Below are positions 48,476-60,082 of a stretch of 64,000 bases of DNA, piece after piece. This DNA is from Rhodococcus phenolicus (lineage in GTDB: Bacteria > Actinomycetota > Actinomycetes > Mycobacteriales > Mycobacteriaceae), in NCBI RefSeq assembly GCF_001646785.1, contig NZ_LRRH01000043.1, forward strand, positions 1 to 64,000, read 5' to 3'. The notes below the pieces were generated by a model. The model had not been told where the DNA came from. It made no database searches and saw only the letters and a program-made list of their open reading frames with translations. A program made the position numbers and the translations under genes. Every line of letters begins with the position of its first letter. Positions within the stretch are counted from its first letter, which is position 1.

Positions 48476-49429
48476 GTGCCAGTGTTGTCCAGATTCGCGC
48501 CCACGAGGCCCCGCGCTCTCGCTGCGGTCCTGTCCCTGACTGCCGTTGTTGCCGGGTGCAGCAGTTCCCCGGACGGGGCGGCGACCGTCGTCGGTCCCAC
48601 ATCGACCGAGGTCACGGTGCCGGTATCGGCGGTGACGACGACCGTCCTCGACCCGGGTGCCGAACCACGCGAGGTGGTGCGCCTGACACCGGCGCCGGAC
48701 ACCGTCCAGCACATCGATCTGACCACCAGCTCCCAGGTCTTCCAGCAGATCGGTGATCAGCCCCGGCAGGACTTCTCGTCCCCGGAGATCACGCTGCCGC
48801 TGACCGCGACGGTCACGCGCGCGGTGTCGGATGCGGATCCCAGCACCGTCGTCGATCTGACACTCGGCGATGCCGCCTCCCCCGACGGCGCGCTGATGGC
48901 CGCGTTCGCCTCCGCGTCCGGGTCGGGTGCGGGTCTGACGATCGGGCCGAGCGGTGCCGTCAGCGCCCTGCGGCTGCGTCCGGCACCGGATGCGCCCGAC
49001 GCCGCCCGCGCGGCGATCGAGCAGGCGTTCTACCAGGCGGTGTACCGGATGGTGTCGTTCCCCGACGTGCCGATCGGTGTCGGTGCGGTCTGGGAGATCC
49101 ACCAGCAGGTGATGAGCGGGATCACCCTCGACCAGGTGAGCACGGCGACGCTGGTGTCGCGGGACGGCGATCGCATCACAGTCCGGGTGAGCATCGCGCA
49201 GACGCCCCGGGACTCGGCGTGGGAGCTGCCCAACGGGGCGGGTCAGCTGAGCATCGACTCGTTCACGATGGCCGGGGACGGAGTCCTCACGATCGACCCG
49301 GCACAACCGCTTCCGGTCGACGGCGATCTCACCCTGACCGGCGACCAGTCCTACAGCGACCCCGAGGGGACCACCGAGCTCGCGCAGTCCCTGACGGACC
49401 GGGTGCACTGGCAGGCCCCCCGCCCCTGA
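48476..49429 (+). CDS. Lipoprotein of unknown function
   Basis: 317 residues. Basic start, hydrophobic [14 protein letters not shown] with lipobox VVAGC, then a Thr-rich linker and a large beta-rich domain ([40 protein letters not shown]). No family recognised; DUF-like. GTG 48476 is chosen because TACCCT (48463-48468) lies 7 nt upstream, so the mRNA is probably leaderless. Confidence 0.8.
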   Translation: MPVLSRFAPTRPRALAAVLSLTAVVAGCSSSPDGAATVVGPTSTEVTVPVSAVTTTVLDPGAEPREVVRLTPAPDTVQHIDLTTSSQVFQQIGDQPRQDFSSPEITLPLTATVTRAVSDADPSTVVDLTLGDAASPDGALMAAFASASGSGAGLTIGPSGAVSALRLRPAPDAPDAARAAIEQAFYQAVYRMVSFPDVPIGVGAVWEIHQQVMSGITLDQVSTATLVSRDGDRITVRVSIAQTPRDSAWELPNGAGQLSIDSFTMAGDGVLTIDPAQPLPVDGDLTLTGDQSYSDPEGTTELAQSLTDRVHWQAPRP

Positions 49430-49464
49430 ACCGCCGGGCGCGACATCGGTCGCGGAAACACGAA

Positions 49465-49490
49465 GGCCGGAGCGGATGTCCGCTCCGGCC
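49465..49490. terminator. Bidirectional 12-bp hairpin terminator
   Basis: GGCCGGAGCGGA-TG-TCCGCTCCGGCC, perfect arms, between the convergent lipoprotein and Mtb12-like genes, about 35 bp beyond each stop. No T-tract, as is usual in high-GC actinobacteria. Confidence 0.8.
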
Positions 49491-49521
49491 CCCGGCTGTT
49501 CAGGAGATCGACGCCCCTGGG

Positions 49522-50016
49522 TCAGGCGCAGGCAGGCGACTGCAGCGACGCCATGGCGACGATGCCGCACGCGCTGTTCTTCGACAGCTTCCACACGCCG
49601 TCCTCGGCGACGAAGTCGACGGTGCCGGTCGCGACCTGGTCACCGATCTTGGTTTCGATGCCGGCGGTGGCGGTGCCGTTCTCGTTGTCGTTCACGTCGA
49701 GGACGGTCACCTGGGCACCGGCCTGCTTTGCAGCGGCCGCGACCTGGTCGATCAGGCCCGGGTCGGCGGCGGAACCCTCGACCAGGTCCGTCTTCTGGTC
49801 GGCGGGAACGGTCTCGTCGAACGCCTTCGCCAGCATGGCGTTGAGGTCTTCCACCGTCGGCACCGGCGGGTAGGCGGCCGTCTCGGCGGTGGTGGTCGTG
49901 GCCGTGGTGGTCTTCGCGGTCGTGGTCGTGCTGTCACCTTCGTCCGAGCTGCAGGCGGACATCGTGAGGGCGGCGGCCAGTGCCACCGTGGCAACGGTGA
50001 TCTTGCGAAGCTTCAA
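49522..50016 (-). CDS. Secreted lipoprotein, MTB12/CFP2-like
   Basis: 164 residues. Signal ending in the lipobox TMSAC (near 23), a Thr-rich linker, then [34 protein letters not shown] and [14 protein letters not shown], as in the low-molecular-weight antigen MTB12 family. TTG 50016 is preferred, with AAGGA at good spacing; an ATG at 50085 lies too far upstream of the signal peptide. Exported, role unknown. Confidence 0.8.
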   Translation of the reverse strand: MKLRKITVATVALAAALTMSACSSDEGDSTTTTAKTTTATTTTAETAAYPPVPTVEDLNAMLAKAFDETVPADQKTDLVEGSAADPGLIDQVAAAAKQAGAQVTVLDVNDNENGTATAGIETKIGDQVATGTVDFVAEDGVWKLSKNSACGIVAMASLQSPACA

Positions 50017-50151
50017 CTTGTCGTCCTTCTCGTTCTCGATCGTGCACGTGGTCGTGCTCGGGTCATCCAGCAGCGGATGCTCCACCGGGACAGCGGATCG
50101 GACGCCAGCGTACCCGGCGGCGATAAGAACCCGATGAGAGCCGTGGAAACT

Positions 50152-51489
50152 TCAGGCGAGGCTGGCGAGGGGGTCTGCGACGACGAGTGCCGCGTCGTCC
50201 TCGTCCAGGGTTCGGGCCGGTCCGGGACCGGTGGTGCGGGTCTCGAATCGCACCGTCACCCGCCCGTGTCCGGCGCCCTGCACCCAGCCGTGCCCGAATT
50301 CCGGGTGGCTCACGTCGGTGCCCGGATGCCATCGCGATCTCGGTTCCTCGGTGCGCTGCTGCAGTACCGGTCGCGGGCCGGACGCGTCGTCGTCGCCCTC
50401 TGCCGCGCGATCCAGTTCCGGGAACAGCGAGTCCTGCCGGATCGTCGACAGACCCGCGAAGCCGACACCGACCAGTCGGATCGGTCCTACTTCGATGGGG
50501 TCGAGGGCGAGGCGTTGCGCGGCGCCGGTCAGCGTCGGCAGGTCCTCGGTCGCGTACGGGAGTGTCGACGACCGCGTGAGAATGCTCATATCCGCTTTGC
50601 GCAGTTTGAGGACGACCGTGCGCGCCGCGCGCCCGTCCTTCCGCAACCGGGTGTGCGCGGCGACCACGCTTCCGGCCACCGCCCGGCGCAGGTCGCTCAT
50701 CGTCACGATGTCGGTCGCGAAGGTGGTCTCGGCACTGACCTGTTTCGCTTCGGCGCGTTCGGCGACCGGACGGTCGTCGATCCCGTTGGCCAGCCGGTGC
50801 AGACCGGGACCGACGGTCGTACCGAGGATGGAGGCGGCCTCGGCGACCGGAAGGGCGGCGAAGTCTCCGATGGTGTCGATGCCGAGCCGGCGCAGTCTGT
50901 CCTCGGCGACCGGCCCGATTCCCCACAGTTTGCGTACCGGCAGCCCGTGCAGGAGGGCGCGTTCCTCGTCGGGTCGCACGACGAGCATCCCGTCCGGTTT
51001 CGCGAGGCCGGAGCCGATCTTGGCGATCTGCTTGCCCGAACCGGCACCGATCGAGGCCACCAGACCGGTCCGGTCCAGCACGGTCTCCCGCAGCCCGGCG
51101 CAGAAACGCTCGACATCGGCGACGCTCGCGCCGGCGAGTTCGGCGGGCTCGGCGAACGCCTCGTCCATCGACAGGGTCTCGAGGACCGGCATGCGGGATC
51201 GCAACGTCTCGAAGACCGCTTCGCTGAGCTCCCGGTACACCACGCCGCGCGGCGGAAGCACCACCGCGGACGGCCCCACCAGTCGGCGTGCCCGGCTCAT
51301 CGGCATCGCCGATCGTGCCCCGTAGATCCGGGCTTCGTAGCTTGCGCCGGCCACCACGCCCCGTGCGCCGAGCCCACCGACGAGCACCGGCCGGCCCCGC
51401 AGGGTCGGCCGGGTCAACTGCTCGGCGGACGCGAAGAACGCGTCGAGGTCCAGGTGCAGCACCCAGCGCCGACTCACGGAGGTGGGCAC
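50152..51489 (-). CDS. dinB: DNA polymerase IV (Y-family)
   Basis: 445 residues. Translesion polymerase: [14 protein letters not shown] (first catalytic Asp), [24 protein letters not shown] (second catalytic pair), little finger domain, and a C-terminal extension [20 protein letters not shown]. No beta-clamp motif was confirmed. GTG 51489 follows TAATCT by 7 nt, so leaderless; no convincing SOS box. Confidence 0.93.
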   Translation of the reverse strand: MPTSVSRRWVLHLDLDAFFASAEQLTRPTLRGRPVLVGGLGARGVVAGASYEARIYGARSAMPMSRARRLVGPSAVVLPPRGVVYRELSEAVFETLRSRMPVLETLSMDEAFAEPAELAGASVADVERFCAGLRETVLDRTGLVASIGAGSGKQIAKIGSGLAKPDGMLVVRPDEERALLHGLPVRKLWGIGPVAEDRLRRLGIDTIGDFAALPVAEAASILGTTVGPGLHRLANGIDDRPVAERAEAKQVSAETTFATDIVTMSDLRRAVAGSVVAAHTRLRKDGRAARTVVLKLRKADMSILTRSSTLPYATEDLPTLTGAAQRLALDPIEVGPIRLVGVGFAGLSTIRQDSLFPELDRAAEGDDDASGPRPVLQQRTEEPRSRWHPGTDVSHPEFGHGWVQGAGHGRVTVRFETRTTGPGPARTLDEDDAALVVADPLASLA

Positions 51490-51653
51490 AATTTCCAGAT
51501 TAGAACGACGCACCGACGAGTCCACCGGCCGGCGCGTGCGAGCAGGTCCGGCGTGACGGTGCAAGAACGACGCAAGCGCCCTGCAAGCGCGGTCACGGAA
51601 GGTTCTCTCGGCAACTCCGACCGAACGAGGCACTACCCGAAAGGACCCCACCC

Positions 51654-52634
51654 ATGTCGCACACGTCTCCCCCGGCCATCGAGGCGGAAGGACTCGTCAA
51701 ACGCTTCGGCGACTTCACCGCCGTCGACGGTGTGAGTCTCACCGTCCCCACCGGCACCGTGTTCGGCGTGCTCGGACCCAACGGCGCCGGAAAGACCACG
51801 ACCATCCGGATGCTCGCGACGCTGCTGCGCCCGAACGCCGGCAGCGCCCGCATCTTCGGGCACGACGTCGTCGAGTCGCCGACGGCCGTGCGCTCGCTGA
51901 TCGGCGTCACCGGCCAGTACGCGACGGTCGACGAGGATCTCACCGCCACCGAGAACCTCATGATCTTCTGCCGGCTGCTCGGGCTGAGCCGGGCCGACGC
52001 CAGGCGCCGCACCGCCGATCTGCTCGAGGAGTTCGCGCTGACCGACGCGGCGAACAAGGCGCTCAAGTACTTCTCGGGCGGGATGCGACGGCGACTCGAC
52101 CTCGCGTCCGGCCTGATCGCGCGGCCGCCGCTGTTGTTCCTCGACGAGCCGACGACCGGTCTCGACCCCCGCACCCGCGCCCAGATGTGGGACACGATCC
52201 GCGGGCTCGTCGCCGCCGGGTCGACGGTCCTGCTGACCACCCAATACCTCGACGAGGCCGACCAGCTCGCCGATCGGATCGCGGTGATCGACCACGGTCG
52301 CGTGATCGCGAACGGCACCGCCGACGAACTCAAGTCGTCCGTCGGCACGTCATCGCTGCAGTTGACCCCGGCCGCTCACGAGGATGTCGCCCGGGCGCGC
52401 ACACTGCTGTCCGAGATGCTCGGCGCCGAGGTCGTGGTCGGTCCGGAAGGCACCCGGCTCACGGCGCCGCTGCCCGACACCTCGATCACCCCCGATCTGC
52501 TCATCCGCCTGCGCGAGCACGGCATCTCCGTCGACGAGATCACCGTCAGCAAACCCAGCCTCGACGAGGTGTTCCTCACACTCACCGGGCACGGCACCGA
52601 CGCCGGCCCCGAAGAAGACCGGAGTGTCGCATGA
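51654..52634 (+). CDS. ABC exporter ATPase, DrrA-like (exporter C)
   Basis: 326 residues. Walker [14 protein letters not shown]-loop [18 protein letters not shown], signature [12 protein letters not shown], Walker [14 protein letters not shown]-terminal [17 protein letters not shown] overlap with the permease. It pairs with the AfsR-like regulator gene convergent downstream. Confidence 0.95.
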   Translation: MSHTSPPAIEAEGLVKRFGDFTAVDGVSLTVPTGTVFGVLGPNGAGKTTTIRMLATLLRPNAGSARIFGHDVVESPTAVRSLIGVTGQYATVDEDLTATENLMIFCRLLGLSRADARRRTADLLEEFALTDAANKALKYFSGGMRRRLDLASGLIARPPLLFLDEPTTGLDPRTRAQMWDTIRGLVAAGSTVLLTTQYLDEADQLADRIAVIDHGRVIANGTADELKSSVGTSSLQLTPAAHEDVARARTLLSEMLGAEVVVGPEGTRLTAPLPDTSITPDLLIRLREHGISVDEITVSKPSLDEVFLTLTGHGTDAGPEEDRSVA

Positions 52635-53461
52635 CCACGACCGTCACGACCGACCGCGCCGACGTCCTCTCGGTTCCGGTCCCCACCGTTCGCTCCGTCG
52701 GCCTGCGCGACACCGTGTCGCAGTCGCTGACGATGGCCTATCGCGGTCTCGTCAAGGTCAAACACAATCCCGAGCAGCTGTTCGACGTGGTGCTCCAGCC
52801 GATCATCTTCACGGTGATGTTCACCTATATCTTCGGTGGCGCCATCTCCGGAGACGTCGGGTCCTACCTGCCGATCATCATCCCCGGCATCCTGGTCCAG
52901 ACCGTGATCACGGCGTCGATCGTCACCGGCACCCAGCTGCGCGAAGACATGGACAAAGGCGTGTTCGACCGCTTCAAATCCCTTCCGATCGCCCGGATCT
53001 CGCCGTTGGTGGGCGCACTGCTGTCGGATGTGGTCCGGTACGCGATCGCGACGACCATCACCTTCGGGGTGGGGTTCGCGATGGGATTCCGGCCCGAGGG
53101 CGGTGTCTTCGGTGTCCTGCTCGCGGGCCTGCTCGTGATCGTCTGTGCCTTCGCGATCAGCTGGATCTTCGCCCTGATGGGCGTTCTCATGAGGAAGGCC
53201 TCGGCCGTGCAGGGCATCTCGATGCTCGTGTTGTTTCCGCTGACCTTCATGTCCAACGCGTTCGTTCCCGCCGACACCATGCCCGGCTGGCTGCAGTCGT
53301 TCGTGAACGTCAACCCGGTCTCGCATCTGGTGACCGCCGTCCGCGAACTCGTCGGCTCGGGTCACGTCGGGATCCACGTGCTGTGGTCGCTCCTCGGTGC
53401 CGCGATCGTGGTGGCGATCTTCGCGCCACTGACCGTGCGCGCCTACATGCGGAACGCGTGA
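52631..53461 (+). CDS. ABC-2 exporter permease, DrrB-like (exporter C)
   Basis: 276 residues, about six membrane segments: LFDVVLQPIIFTVMFTYIFG, FGVGFAMGFRPEGGVFGVLL, MPGWLQSFVNVNPVSHLVTA. Daunorubicin-type efflux permease. Its 3' end overlaps the AfsR-like gene by 19 bp. Confidence 0.94.
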   Translation: MTTTVTTDRADVLSVPVPTVRSVGLRDTVSQSLTMAYRGLVKVKHNPEQLFDVVLQPIIFTVMFTYIFGGAISGDVGSYLPIIIPGILVQTVITASIVTGTQLREDMDKGVFDRFKSLPIARISPLVGALLSDVVRYAIATTITFGVGFAMGFRPEGGVFGVLLAGLLVIVCAFAISWIFALMGVLMRKASAVQGISMLVLFPLTFMSNAFVPADTMPGWLQSFVNVNPVSHLVTAVRELVGSGHVGIHVLWSLLGAAIVVAIFAPLTVRAYMRNA

Positions 53462-56400
53462 TCCCGCCCGTCACGGTCCCGCCGGACCGTGACGGTGCGC
53501 GTGCGGAGCTCGTCGACGATCAGGACCTGGGCGCGACGGCGCGGGATCTCGGCGACCGCGGCGAGCGCGTCGTCGACGGGCCCGTCGCCGAGGACCTCAC
53601 GCGCGCGGGCCAGGTGGGTCGCCACACGCATCGACGGGAAGTCCTGCCGCGGCGACACTCTCGTGGACAAGGCGAGCAGGCGGACACCGTCGACGGATCC
53701 GGTCGCGATGTCGTACGCGCCGATTGCGCACACGACCGCGCCGGTCTGCGGAAGATCGTGACGCCCTTCGGGACCCAGACGGGCCACCGCGCGAACGGCG
53801 AGCACACCGATCACGTCGTCGGCTTCACGAGCCCGGCCCGCGAGCACGTGGGCGTCGACGGCCGCAGCCATCACCATCAACCCCATCGGCTCCGAGTTGT
53901 CGATCTTCTCGAGGTCCGGCAAACGGAGCAGCGCCAGCGCGGACCGGTAGCCCTGCAGCCCCGCGTCGACGTCACCGGCCGCGAGGTCGATCTCGGCGCG
54001 GCTCACCGCGATCGCCACCGCTCCCTGGCGGTGACCCTCCGGTGTCGTCCGGTCGAGACGCTCGACCAGCGGCCCGGCCAGATTCAGTTCGCGGCGCGCG
54101 TCACCCACACTCCCCAGACCGGCCAGGGCAGCGGCGATCGCGCCGTGCATCGCCACCGTCTCGCTCGACGCGAACAGATCCCGCATCGGCTCCATGCCGG
54201 CCCGGAGGTGCCGCACCGCCTCCTCGTACCGAGCGGACTGGGCGGCGATGTTCCCGAGGTGCTGGTCCACCATCGACATCGTCCACTCCTCCCCCGCCGA
54301 GCGTGCGAGGACGAGCGCCGCCCTGCCGTCCACCGCGGAGCCGTACAGATCACCGTTGTTCTCCCGCACATTGGCCCGCACCATCAACGCGGCGCACCGT
54401 GACGCCGGGTCCGGGTGCCGGACCGCGGCGGCCAGTGCGCGAGCGAGTCCCCTGCCTCCCACCGGGAGCACGAACAGGGCGGCGCACAGCGCGACCACGG
54501 GATCGAGGTCCTCGCGGCGGGCGGTGCGCCGCAGGCGAACCCGGGCGAGCGCCAGGCTGCGACCGACACCGCTGAACGCCAGGGACGCGGTGAGCAGCAT
54601 GTATCCCACGGCAACGCCGTTCCCCGGTGCGTCGCGCGCCTCCGGGTCGTCGGGGTCGATCGCGAGAATCCGCACCGCCAGATCGGTCACCTCCGAGTGC
54701 GTGCCGCGCAACGTCCACAGCGCACCCAGCACCGGGAACACGGTGAGCACGGTCCGGCCACGGTTCTCGGCGAGTGCGTGTCTCAGCACGGAGAGCAGGT
54801 TGTCGTGCTCGGAATCGACGGCGCGCGAGGCCTCCGTCTGGGCACCGTCGAGGAACCGGCGGATCATGTGCCGGCAGAAGCCCTCGGCCCACGCGATCGT
54901 CCTGCCGGCGACCTGCGCCTGCTCGTCCGCACCGGCAGCGGCGAGTTGTTCCTCACCGAACTCGCGCACCGTTTCGAGCATGAGATATCTCAGGCCGGAC
55001 CGGCCCTCGACGACGGTGAGCATCGACTGCGCCACCAGCCCCTCGACCGCATCGGCCGCGTCGGTCACCTCACCCCACTGCGCGACGGCGACGGCCGCGT
55101 CGAGCGTGAAACCGGCCGGGAACCGGCACAGGCGGCGCAGCGCCGCCCGCTGGTCCGGTTCGAGGAGGTTCCAGCTCCAGTCGATGACGGCGTACAGGGT
55201 GCGATGCCGCTGCGGCGACGTCCTGTCCCGCGAGCGCAGCAACTCGAATCGGTCGGCGAGGCGGGAGTCGATGTCCTCCACCGACATGGTGCGCGCCCGT
55301 GCGGCGGCGAGCTCGATCGCCAGCGGCAGTCCGTCGAGGGACCGGCACAGCTGCGCGACGACCACCGGATCCAGCCGGACCGACGGCCGCACCGCCTGGG
55401 CACGCACGCGGAAGAGTTCGGTCGCCGGGGACCCGGATTCGTCGATCTCCAGCGGGGACAGCGGATAGACGGATTCGGCGGTGATCGCCATCGGTGCCCG
55501 GCTGGTGGCGAGCACCGTCAGCTGATCGCTCGCCCCCACCAGGTCGGCGACCACCTCGGCGACGTCGTCGATCAGGTGCTCGCAGTTGTCGAGGATCAAC
55601 AGCGACGGACGCAGCGCGAGCGCCTCACGCAACCGGTCGCGCACGTCGTGCAGTCGCACCCGGGTCGACGCGGCCCCGGGCTTGACCTCGAACTCGCCGA
55701 TTCCGAGCACGGCGGCGATCGCGGCGACCACGTCGCTGCCGTCACGAACCGACGCCAGCTCGACGAGCGCCACCTGGGTCCGCCGGGACACCCGCAGCCC
55801 GATCTCGTGGGCGATACGGGTCTTGCCGATCCCGCCCGGGCCGAGCACCGTCACGACACGCGCGGACCGCAGCAGAGCATCGAGTGCGGTCAGGTCCTCG
55901 TCTCGCCCGAGCAGGGCGTTGGGCGCGGCACGCAACCCGATCGACGGCGGAACCAGTTGTTCCGCAACGTGTTCCGGTGCGATGTGCGGCGGCGCGGGGC
56001 GAGCCGCGCCGGGCGGCGTCCCACCGCGCAGCAACGTCGTGTTCAGATCCGTCAGCCACGGCGACGGGTCGGCGCCCAGCCGGTCGGCGAGCCGGTTCCG
56101 GAGACCGGCGAACACCTCGAGCGCGTCGTTACCCCGGCCGAGCCCCGCCAGCACCAGCATCAGGTGGCCGTGCGCCTGCTCGCCGAGGGGTTCCCGGTCG
56201 ACTGCCGCCCGGGCGAGCGGCAGCGCCTGTTCGAACTCACCGAGCGCCACGAGGGCGGCGAGTTCGACGGCGGCGAGTGCATCCGCGCAGGAGCGGGCCT
56301 CCGTCGCGATCTCCCGGGCCGGCTCGCCCGCGACCAGATCGGTTCCCGGCTCGCCGCGCCAGAGGGCCAGCGCCTGCCGGACGGTCGTCACCGCGCCGCG

Positions 56401-56790
56401 ATGGTCACCGTCGGCGTGCTGCCGCTGCGCATGTCGCTCGCACGCGCGGGCCAGGGTGAGGTCGACCCCGGTACGGTCGAGGGCGAGCCGATATCCGGCG
56501 GGGCCACTCTCGAGGACGCCGTCGGGCAGCGCGGACCTCAGCCTGGAGATCTGGGTGTGCAGCGCGTTGAGCGGCGATCGCGGGGGTTCGTCACCCCACA
56601 CGTCCTCGATCAACGCTGTCGCACTGCGCGTGCGGCCCGGTGTGCGCGCGAGCGCGGCCAGCAGGGTCCGGGCGCGCAGACCCGGCAGCGGGACCAGCAC
56701 CCCGGCCCGCCGCGTGGCCACCTCACCCAGCAGTGACACCTCGACACCGGTGGACAGTGCTGTGGCGAGGTCCTTCGAATCCGGTTGCAC
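53443..56790 (-). CDS. AfsR/SARP-like large transcriptional regulator
   Basis: 1115 residues in the AfsR layout. N-terminal OmpR-like winged helix (residues 10-95: VSLLGEVATRRAGVLVPLPG, DEPPRSPLNALHTQISRLR), BTAD domain (100-240: AGYRLALDRTGVDLTLARAC), NB-ARC-type ATPase with Walker A GPGGIGKTRIA near 313 and LLILDNCEHLIDDVAEVV, then a long helical repeat C-terminus. Such regulators switch on secondary-metabolite genes. GTG 56790 follows TAGGAT by 8 nt. It converges on exporter C. Confidence 0.9.
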   Translation of the reverse strand: MQPDSKDLATALSTGVEVSLLGEVATRRAGVLVPLPGLRARTLLAALARTPGRTRSATALIEDVWGDEPPRSPLNALHTQISRLRSALPDGVLESGPAGYRLALDRTGVDLTLARACERHAQRQHADGDHRGAVTTVRQALALWRGEPGTDLVAGEPAREIATEARSCADALAAVELAALVALGEFEQALPLARAAVDREPLGEQAHGHLMLVLAGLGRGNDALEVFAGLRNRLADRLGADPSPWLTDLNTTLLRGGTPPGAARPAPPHIAPEHVAEQLVPPSIGLRAAPNALLGRDEDLTALDALLRSARVVTVLGPGGIGKTRIAHEIGLRVSRRTQVALVELASVRDGSDVVAAIAAVLGIGEFEVKPGAASTRVRLHDVRDRLREALALRPSLLILDNCEHLIDDVAEVVADLVGASDQLTVLATSRAPMAITAESVYPLSPLEIDESGSPATELFRVRAQAVRPSVRLDPVVVAQLCRSLDGLPLAIELAAARARTMSVEDIDSRLADRFELLRSRDRTSPQRHRTLYAVIDWSWNLLEPDQRAALRRLCRFPAGFTLDAAVAVAQWGEVTDAADAVEGLVAQSMLTVVEGRSGLRYLMLETVREFGEEQLAAAGADEQAQVAGRTIAWAEGFCRHMIRRFLDGAQTEASRAVDSEHDNLLSVLRHALAENRGRTVLTVFPVLGALWTLRGTHSEVTDLAVRILAIDPDDPEARDAPGNGVAVGYMLLTASLAFSGVGRSLALARVRLRRTARREDLDPVVALCAALFVLPVGGRGLARALAAAVRHPDPASRCAALMVRANVRENNGDLYGSAVDGRAALVLARSAGEEWTMSMVDQHLGNIAAQSARYEEAVRHLRAGMEPMRDLFASSETVAMHGAIAAALAGLGSVGDARRELNLAGPLVERLDRTTPEGHRQGAVAIAVSRAEIDLAAGDVDAGLQGYRSALALLRLPDLEKIDNSEPMGLMVMAAAVDAHVLAGRAREADDVIGVLAVRAVARLGPEGRHDLPQTGAVVCAIGAYDIATGSVDGVRLLALSTRVSPRQDFPSMRVATHLARAREVLGDGPVDDALAAVAEIPRRRAQVLIVDELRTRTVTVRRDRDGRDHAFRM

Positions 56791-56881
56791 CGCCGACGAT
56801 CCTAACCCCGGTCGCGGGCCGGCAGCGGCACCGGCGGGCGGTGCCCCCGGCGGGCGGACACCCGCCGGGGACACTGCTCGA

Positions 56882-59800
56882 TCACGCCTTGGCGATGGCC
56901 GCGCGGGTTCCCTCACCGAGTTCGACGGCATCGGTGCCCGCGGCGGCGAGCTCGAAGGTCGTCGCGAGCACCTCACCGGCGATCAGGTCGCGGTGCCGGG
57001 CGGCCCACTCGGCGCGGTCCGCCGGCACCTCGAACACCACCGAGATGCGGTCGGACACGTCCAGGCCGAGGTTGCGGCGGGCGTCCTGCAGTTCGCGGAC
57101 CCGGTCCTTCGCCCAGCCCTCCGCCTCGAGCTCCTCGGTGACCGCCGAGTCGAGGACGACCAGTCCGCCACCGCCGGGCAGCGCAGAGGTCGACTCGGGT
57201 TCGGCGGCAACGAGCCGGCTCGTGTACTCCTCGGGGAGCAGCGCGATCCCGGCGGCGGTCACCGTGCCGTCGGCGGCTTCGGTCCAGTCGCCGGACTTCA
57301 CGGCCTTGATCACCTTCTGCACGTCCTTGCCGAGCCGCGGGCCGGCGGCACGGGCATTGACGACGACCTCGAACCGGCCGTGCGCCTCGACGTCGTCGGT
57401 GAGCTCCACGTGCTTGACGTTGACCTCGTCGCCGATCAGCTCGACGAACGGCTCGAGGCTCGCCGAGCCGGGGGTCGCGACGGTCACCTTCGGCAGCGGC
57501 AGCCGGACCCGCAGGTGCTGGGCCTTGCGCAGCGACAGCACCGTCGAGCACACGACCCGCACCTCGTCCATCGCCGCGACCAGCTCGGTGTCGGCGGGGA
57601 CGTCCCCGGCCATGGGCCAGTCCGCGAGGTGGACGGAGCGGCCACCGGTCAGGCCACGCCAGATCACTTCGGACGCCATCGGCAGCAACGGCGCCGCGAG
57701 GCGGGTGACGACCTCGAGGACGGTATGCAGGGTGTCGATCGCGTCGGTGTCCTCGTCCCAGAACCGGTTCCGGGAGCGGCGCACGTACCAGTTGGTCAAG
57801 GCGTCGCAGAACGTGCGCAGTTCGTCGCACGCACCGGCGATGTCGACGACGTCGAGGGCCTCGGTGACCGCGTCGCGGGTCTCGGCGAGTTTGGCCAGGA
57901 TGTAGCGGTCGAGCACGTGCGGCGAATCGGTCCGCCAGGTGCCGGGCTTCGACGCGTACAGCTGCAGGAAGCTCCACGCGTTCCACAGCGGCAGCAGCGC
58001 CTGCCGCACGCCCTCGCGGATGCCCTGCTCGGTGACGACGAGGTTGCCGCCACGCAGGATCGGCGAGGACATGAGGAACCAGCGCATCGCGTCGGATCCG
58101 TCGCGTGCGAACACCTCGTTGACGTCGGGGTAGTTGCCCTTGGACTTGCTCATCTTCAGGCCGTCGTCACCGAGGACGATGCCGTGCGCGGCAACGCACT
58201 TGAACGCGGGCCGATCGAACAACGCGGTCGCGAGCACGTGCAGGGTGTAGAACCAGCCGCGGGTCTGGCCGTTGTACTCGACGATGAAATCGCCCGGGTA
58301 ATGCGTCTCGAACCAGTCCTGGTTCTCGAACGGGTAGTGGACCTGCGCGAACGGCATCGAGCCCGACTCGAACCAGCAGTCGAGCACCTCGGGCACGCGC
58401 CGCATCGTCGAGCGACCGGTCGGATCGTCCGGGTTGGGTCGAGTGAGCTGGTCGATCATCGGGCGGTGCAGATCGTCCGGGCGCACCCCGAAGTCCGCCT
58501 CGAGCTCGTCGAGCGAACCGTAGACGTCGACACGCGGGTAGGCGGGATCGTCCGACACCCACACCGGGATCGGGCTGCCCCAGTAGCGGTTGCGGCTGAT
58601 GTTCCAGTCGCGGGCACCTTCGAGCCACTTGCCGAACTGGCCGTCACGGATGTGCTCGGGCACCCACGTGATCTCCTGGTTCAGCTCCACCATCCGGTCA
58701 CGGAACCGGGTGACGGCGACGAACCACGACGGCACCGCCATGTAGATCAGCGGCTGCCCGGACCGCCACGAGTGCGGGTACGAGTGCTCGATGGTCTCGT
58801 GCCGCAGCAGCTTGCCGGCGGCCTTGAGATCCTTGATGATCACCGGGTTCGCATCGAAGACCTGCAGGCCCTCGTACGGCGGGACCATCGCGGTGAACTT
58901 GCCACCGGGATCCAGCGGCTGCACCAGCTCGATGCCGTTGCGCTGGCAGTACTCCATGTCCTCCTCACCGAAGGCGGGAGCCATGTGCACGATGCCGGTG
59001 CCGGATTCGGTCGTGACGTAGTCCGCGGCGATCACCTGGTGCGCATTGTCGCGGCCGGTGAAGAAGTCGAACGGCGGCTCGTAGGCGAGACCGACCAGGT
59101 CGGCTCCGGTGTACTCGGCGAGCACCTCCGGCTCGTCGCCGAGCTCGCGCGCGTAGTGGCCGAGCCGGTCCTTCGCCAGCAGATACGTCTTCGGGCCGGC
59201 CTCACCGTCACCGGCAACGCGCACCGCGACGTAGGTGATGTCCGGGTGCACGGCGATCGCGAGGTTCGACGGCAGAGTCCACGGCGTGGTCGTCCAGATC
59301 AGAGCGTTGGCACCGTCGAGTTCGGTACCGGGGGCGCGCAGCACCATGTCGACGGTGACCGCCGGATCCTGACGCATCTTGTACGCGTCGTCGAGCCGGG
59401 TCTCCTGGTTCGACAGCGGCGTCTGCTCGTACCACGAGTACGGCAGGACCCGAAACCCCTGATAGATCAGGCCCTTGTCGTACAGGGACTTGAAGGCCCA
59501 CATGACGGACTCCATGAAGTCCAGGTCCAGGGTCTTGTAGTCGTTGTCGAAGTCGACCCAGCGAGCCTGCCGGGTGACGTAGTCGCGCCACTCCCCCGTG
59601 TACCGCAGCACCGACTGCTTGCAGTACGCGTTGAACTCGGCGAGACCCATCGTGTCGATCTCGGACTTGTCCTTGATCCCGAGCTGCTTCTCGGCTTCGA
59701 GTTCGGCGGGCAGACCGTGACAGTCCCAGCCGAAGCGCCGGTCGACTTTCTTGCCGCGCATCGTCTGGAACCGCGGCACCACGTCCTTGACGTAGCCGGT

Positions 59801-60082
59801 GAGCAGGTGCCCGTAGTGCGGCAGGCCGTTCGCGAACGGCGGGCCGTCGTAGAACACGAACTCGTCGGACCCCTCGCGCTGCGCGAGCGACGCTCGGAAG
59901 GTGTCGTCCTCCGCCCAGCGGGCCAGGACGCGCTGCTCGAGGTCGGGGAAGTCCACACCCGAGTCCTTGGTGACGCCGAAGTCGACCCGCGGGTATCCGC
60001 CGGTCGTGCCGGGTCCTTCTGCGCTGGATGCAGCGTTGCCGGTCGCTGCGGAAGGATCGGTCGCGGCAGAATTCTCGGTCAC
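56882..60082 (-). CDS. ileS: Isoleucyl-tRNA synthetase, type 2
   Basis: 1066 residues. Class I synthetase charging tRNA-Ile, with editing. HIGH motif variant HYGH at 89-92 ([13 protein letters not shown]), KMSKS in [11 protein letters not shown] near 643, CP1 editing domain, anticodon-binding and C-terminal zinc-free tail. HYGH and length mark the eukaryote-like type 2 enzyme, usually mupirocin-insensitive. GTG 60082 with GGAGGA; controlled by the upstream T-box. Confidence 0.97.
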   Translation of the reverse strand: MTENSAATDPSAATGNAASSAEGPGTTGGYPRVDFGVTKDSGVDFPDLEQRVLARWAEDDTFRASLAQREGSDEFVFYDGPPFANGLPHYGHLLTGYVKDVVPRFQTMRGKKVDRRFGWDCHGLPAELEAEKQLGIKDKSEIDTMGLAEFNAYCKQSVLRYTGEWRDYVTRQARWVDFDNDYKTLDLDFMESVMWAFKSLYDKGLIYQGFRVLPYSWYEQTPLSNQETRLDDAYKMRQDPAVTVDMVLRAPGTELDGANALIWTTTPWTLPSNLAIAVHPDITYVAVRVAGDGEAGPKTYLLAKDRLGHYARELGDEPEVLAEYTGADLVGLAYEPPFDFFTGRDNAHQVIAADYVTTESGTGIVHMAPAFGEEDMEYCQRNGIELVQPLDPGGKFTAMVPPYEGLQVFDANPVIIKDLKAAGKLLRHETIEHSYPHSWRSGQPLIYMAVPSWFVAVTRFRDRMVELNQEITWVPEHIRDGQFGKWLEGARDWNISRNRYWGSPIPVWVSDDPAYPRVDVYGSLDELEADFGVRPDDLHRPMIDQLTRPNPDDPTGRSTMRRVPEVLDCWFESGSMPFAQVHYPFENQDWFETHYPGDFIVEYNGQTRGWFYTLHVLATALFDRPAFKCVAAHGIVLGDDGLKMSKSKGNYPDVNEVFARDGSDAMRWFLMSSPILRGGNLVVTEQGIREGVRQALLPLWNAWSFLQLYASKPGTWRTDSPHVLDRYILAKLAETRDAVTEALDVVDIAGACDELRTFCDALTNWYVRRSRNRFWDEDTDAIDTLHTVLEVVTRLAAPLLPMASEVIWRGLTGGRSVHLADWPMAGDVPADTELVAAMDEVRVVCSTVLSLRKAQHLRVRLPLPKVTVATPGSASLEPFVELIGDEVNVKHVELTDDVEAHGRFEVVVNARAAGPRLGKDVQKVIKAVKSGDWTEAADGTVTAAGIALLPEEYTSRLVAAEPESTSALPGGGGLVVLDSAVTEELEAEGWAKDRVRELQDARRNLGLDVSDRISVVFEVPADRAEWAARHRDLIAGEVLATTFELAAAGTDAVELGEGTRAAIAKA

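Noticed and set aside
50152-51489. SOS control of dinB
   Set aside because: No TCGAAC-N4-GTTCGA match near the start; the sequence upstream shows only a housekeeping-type -10.
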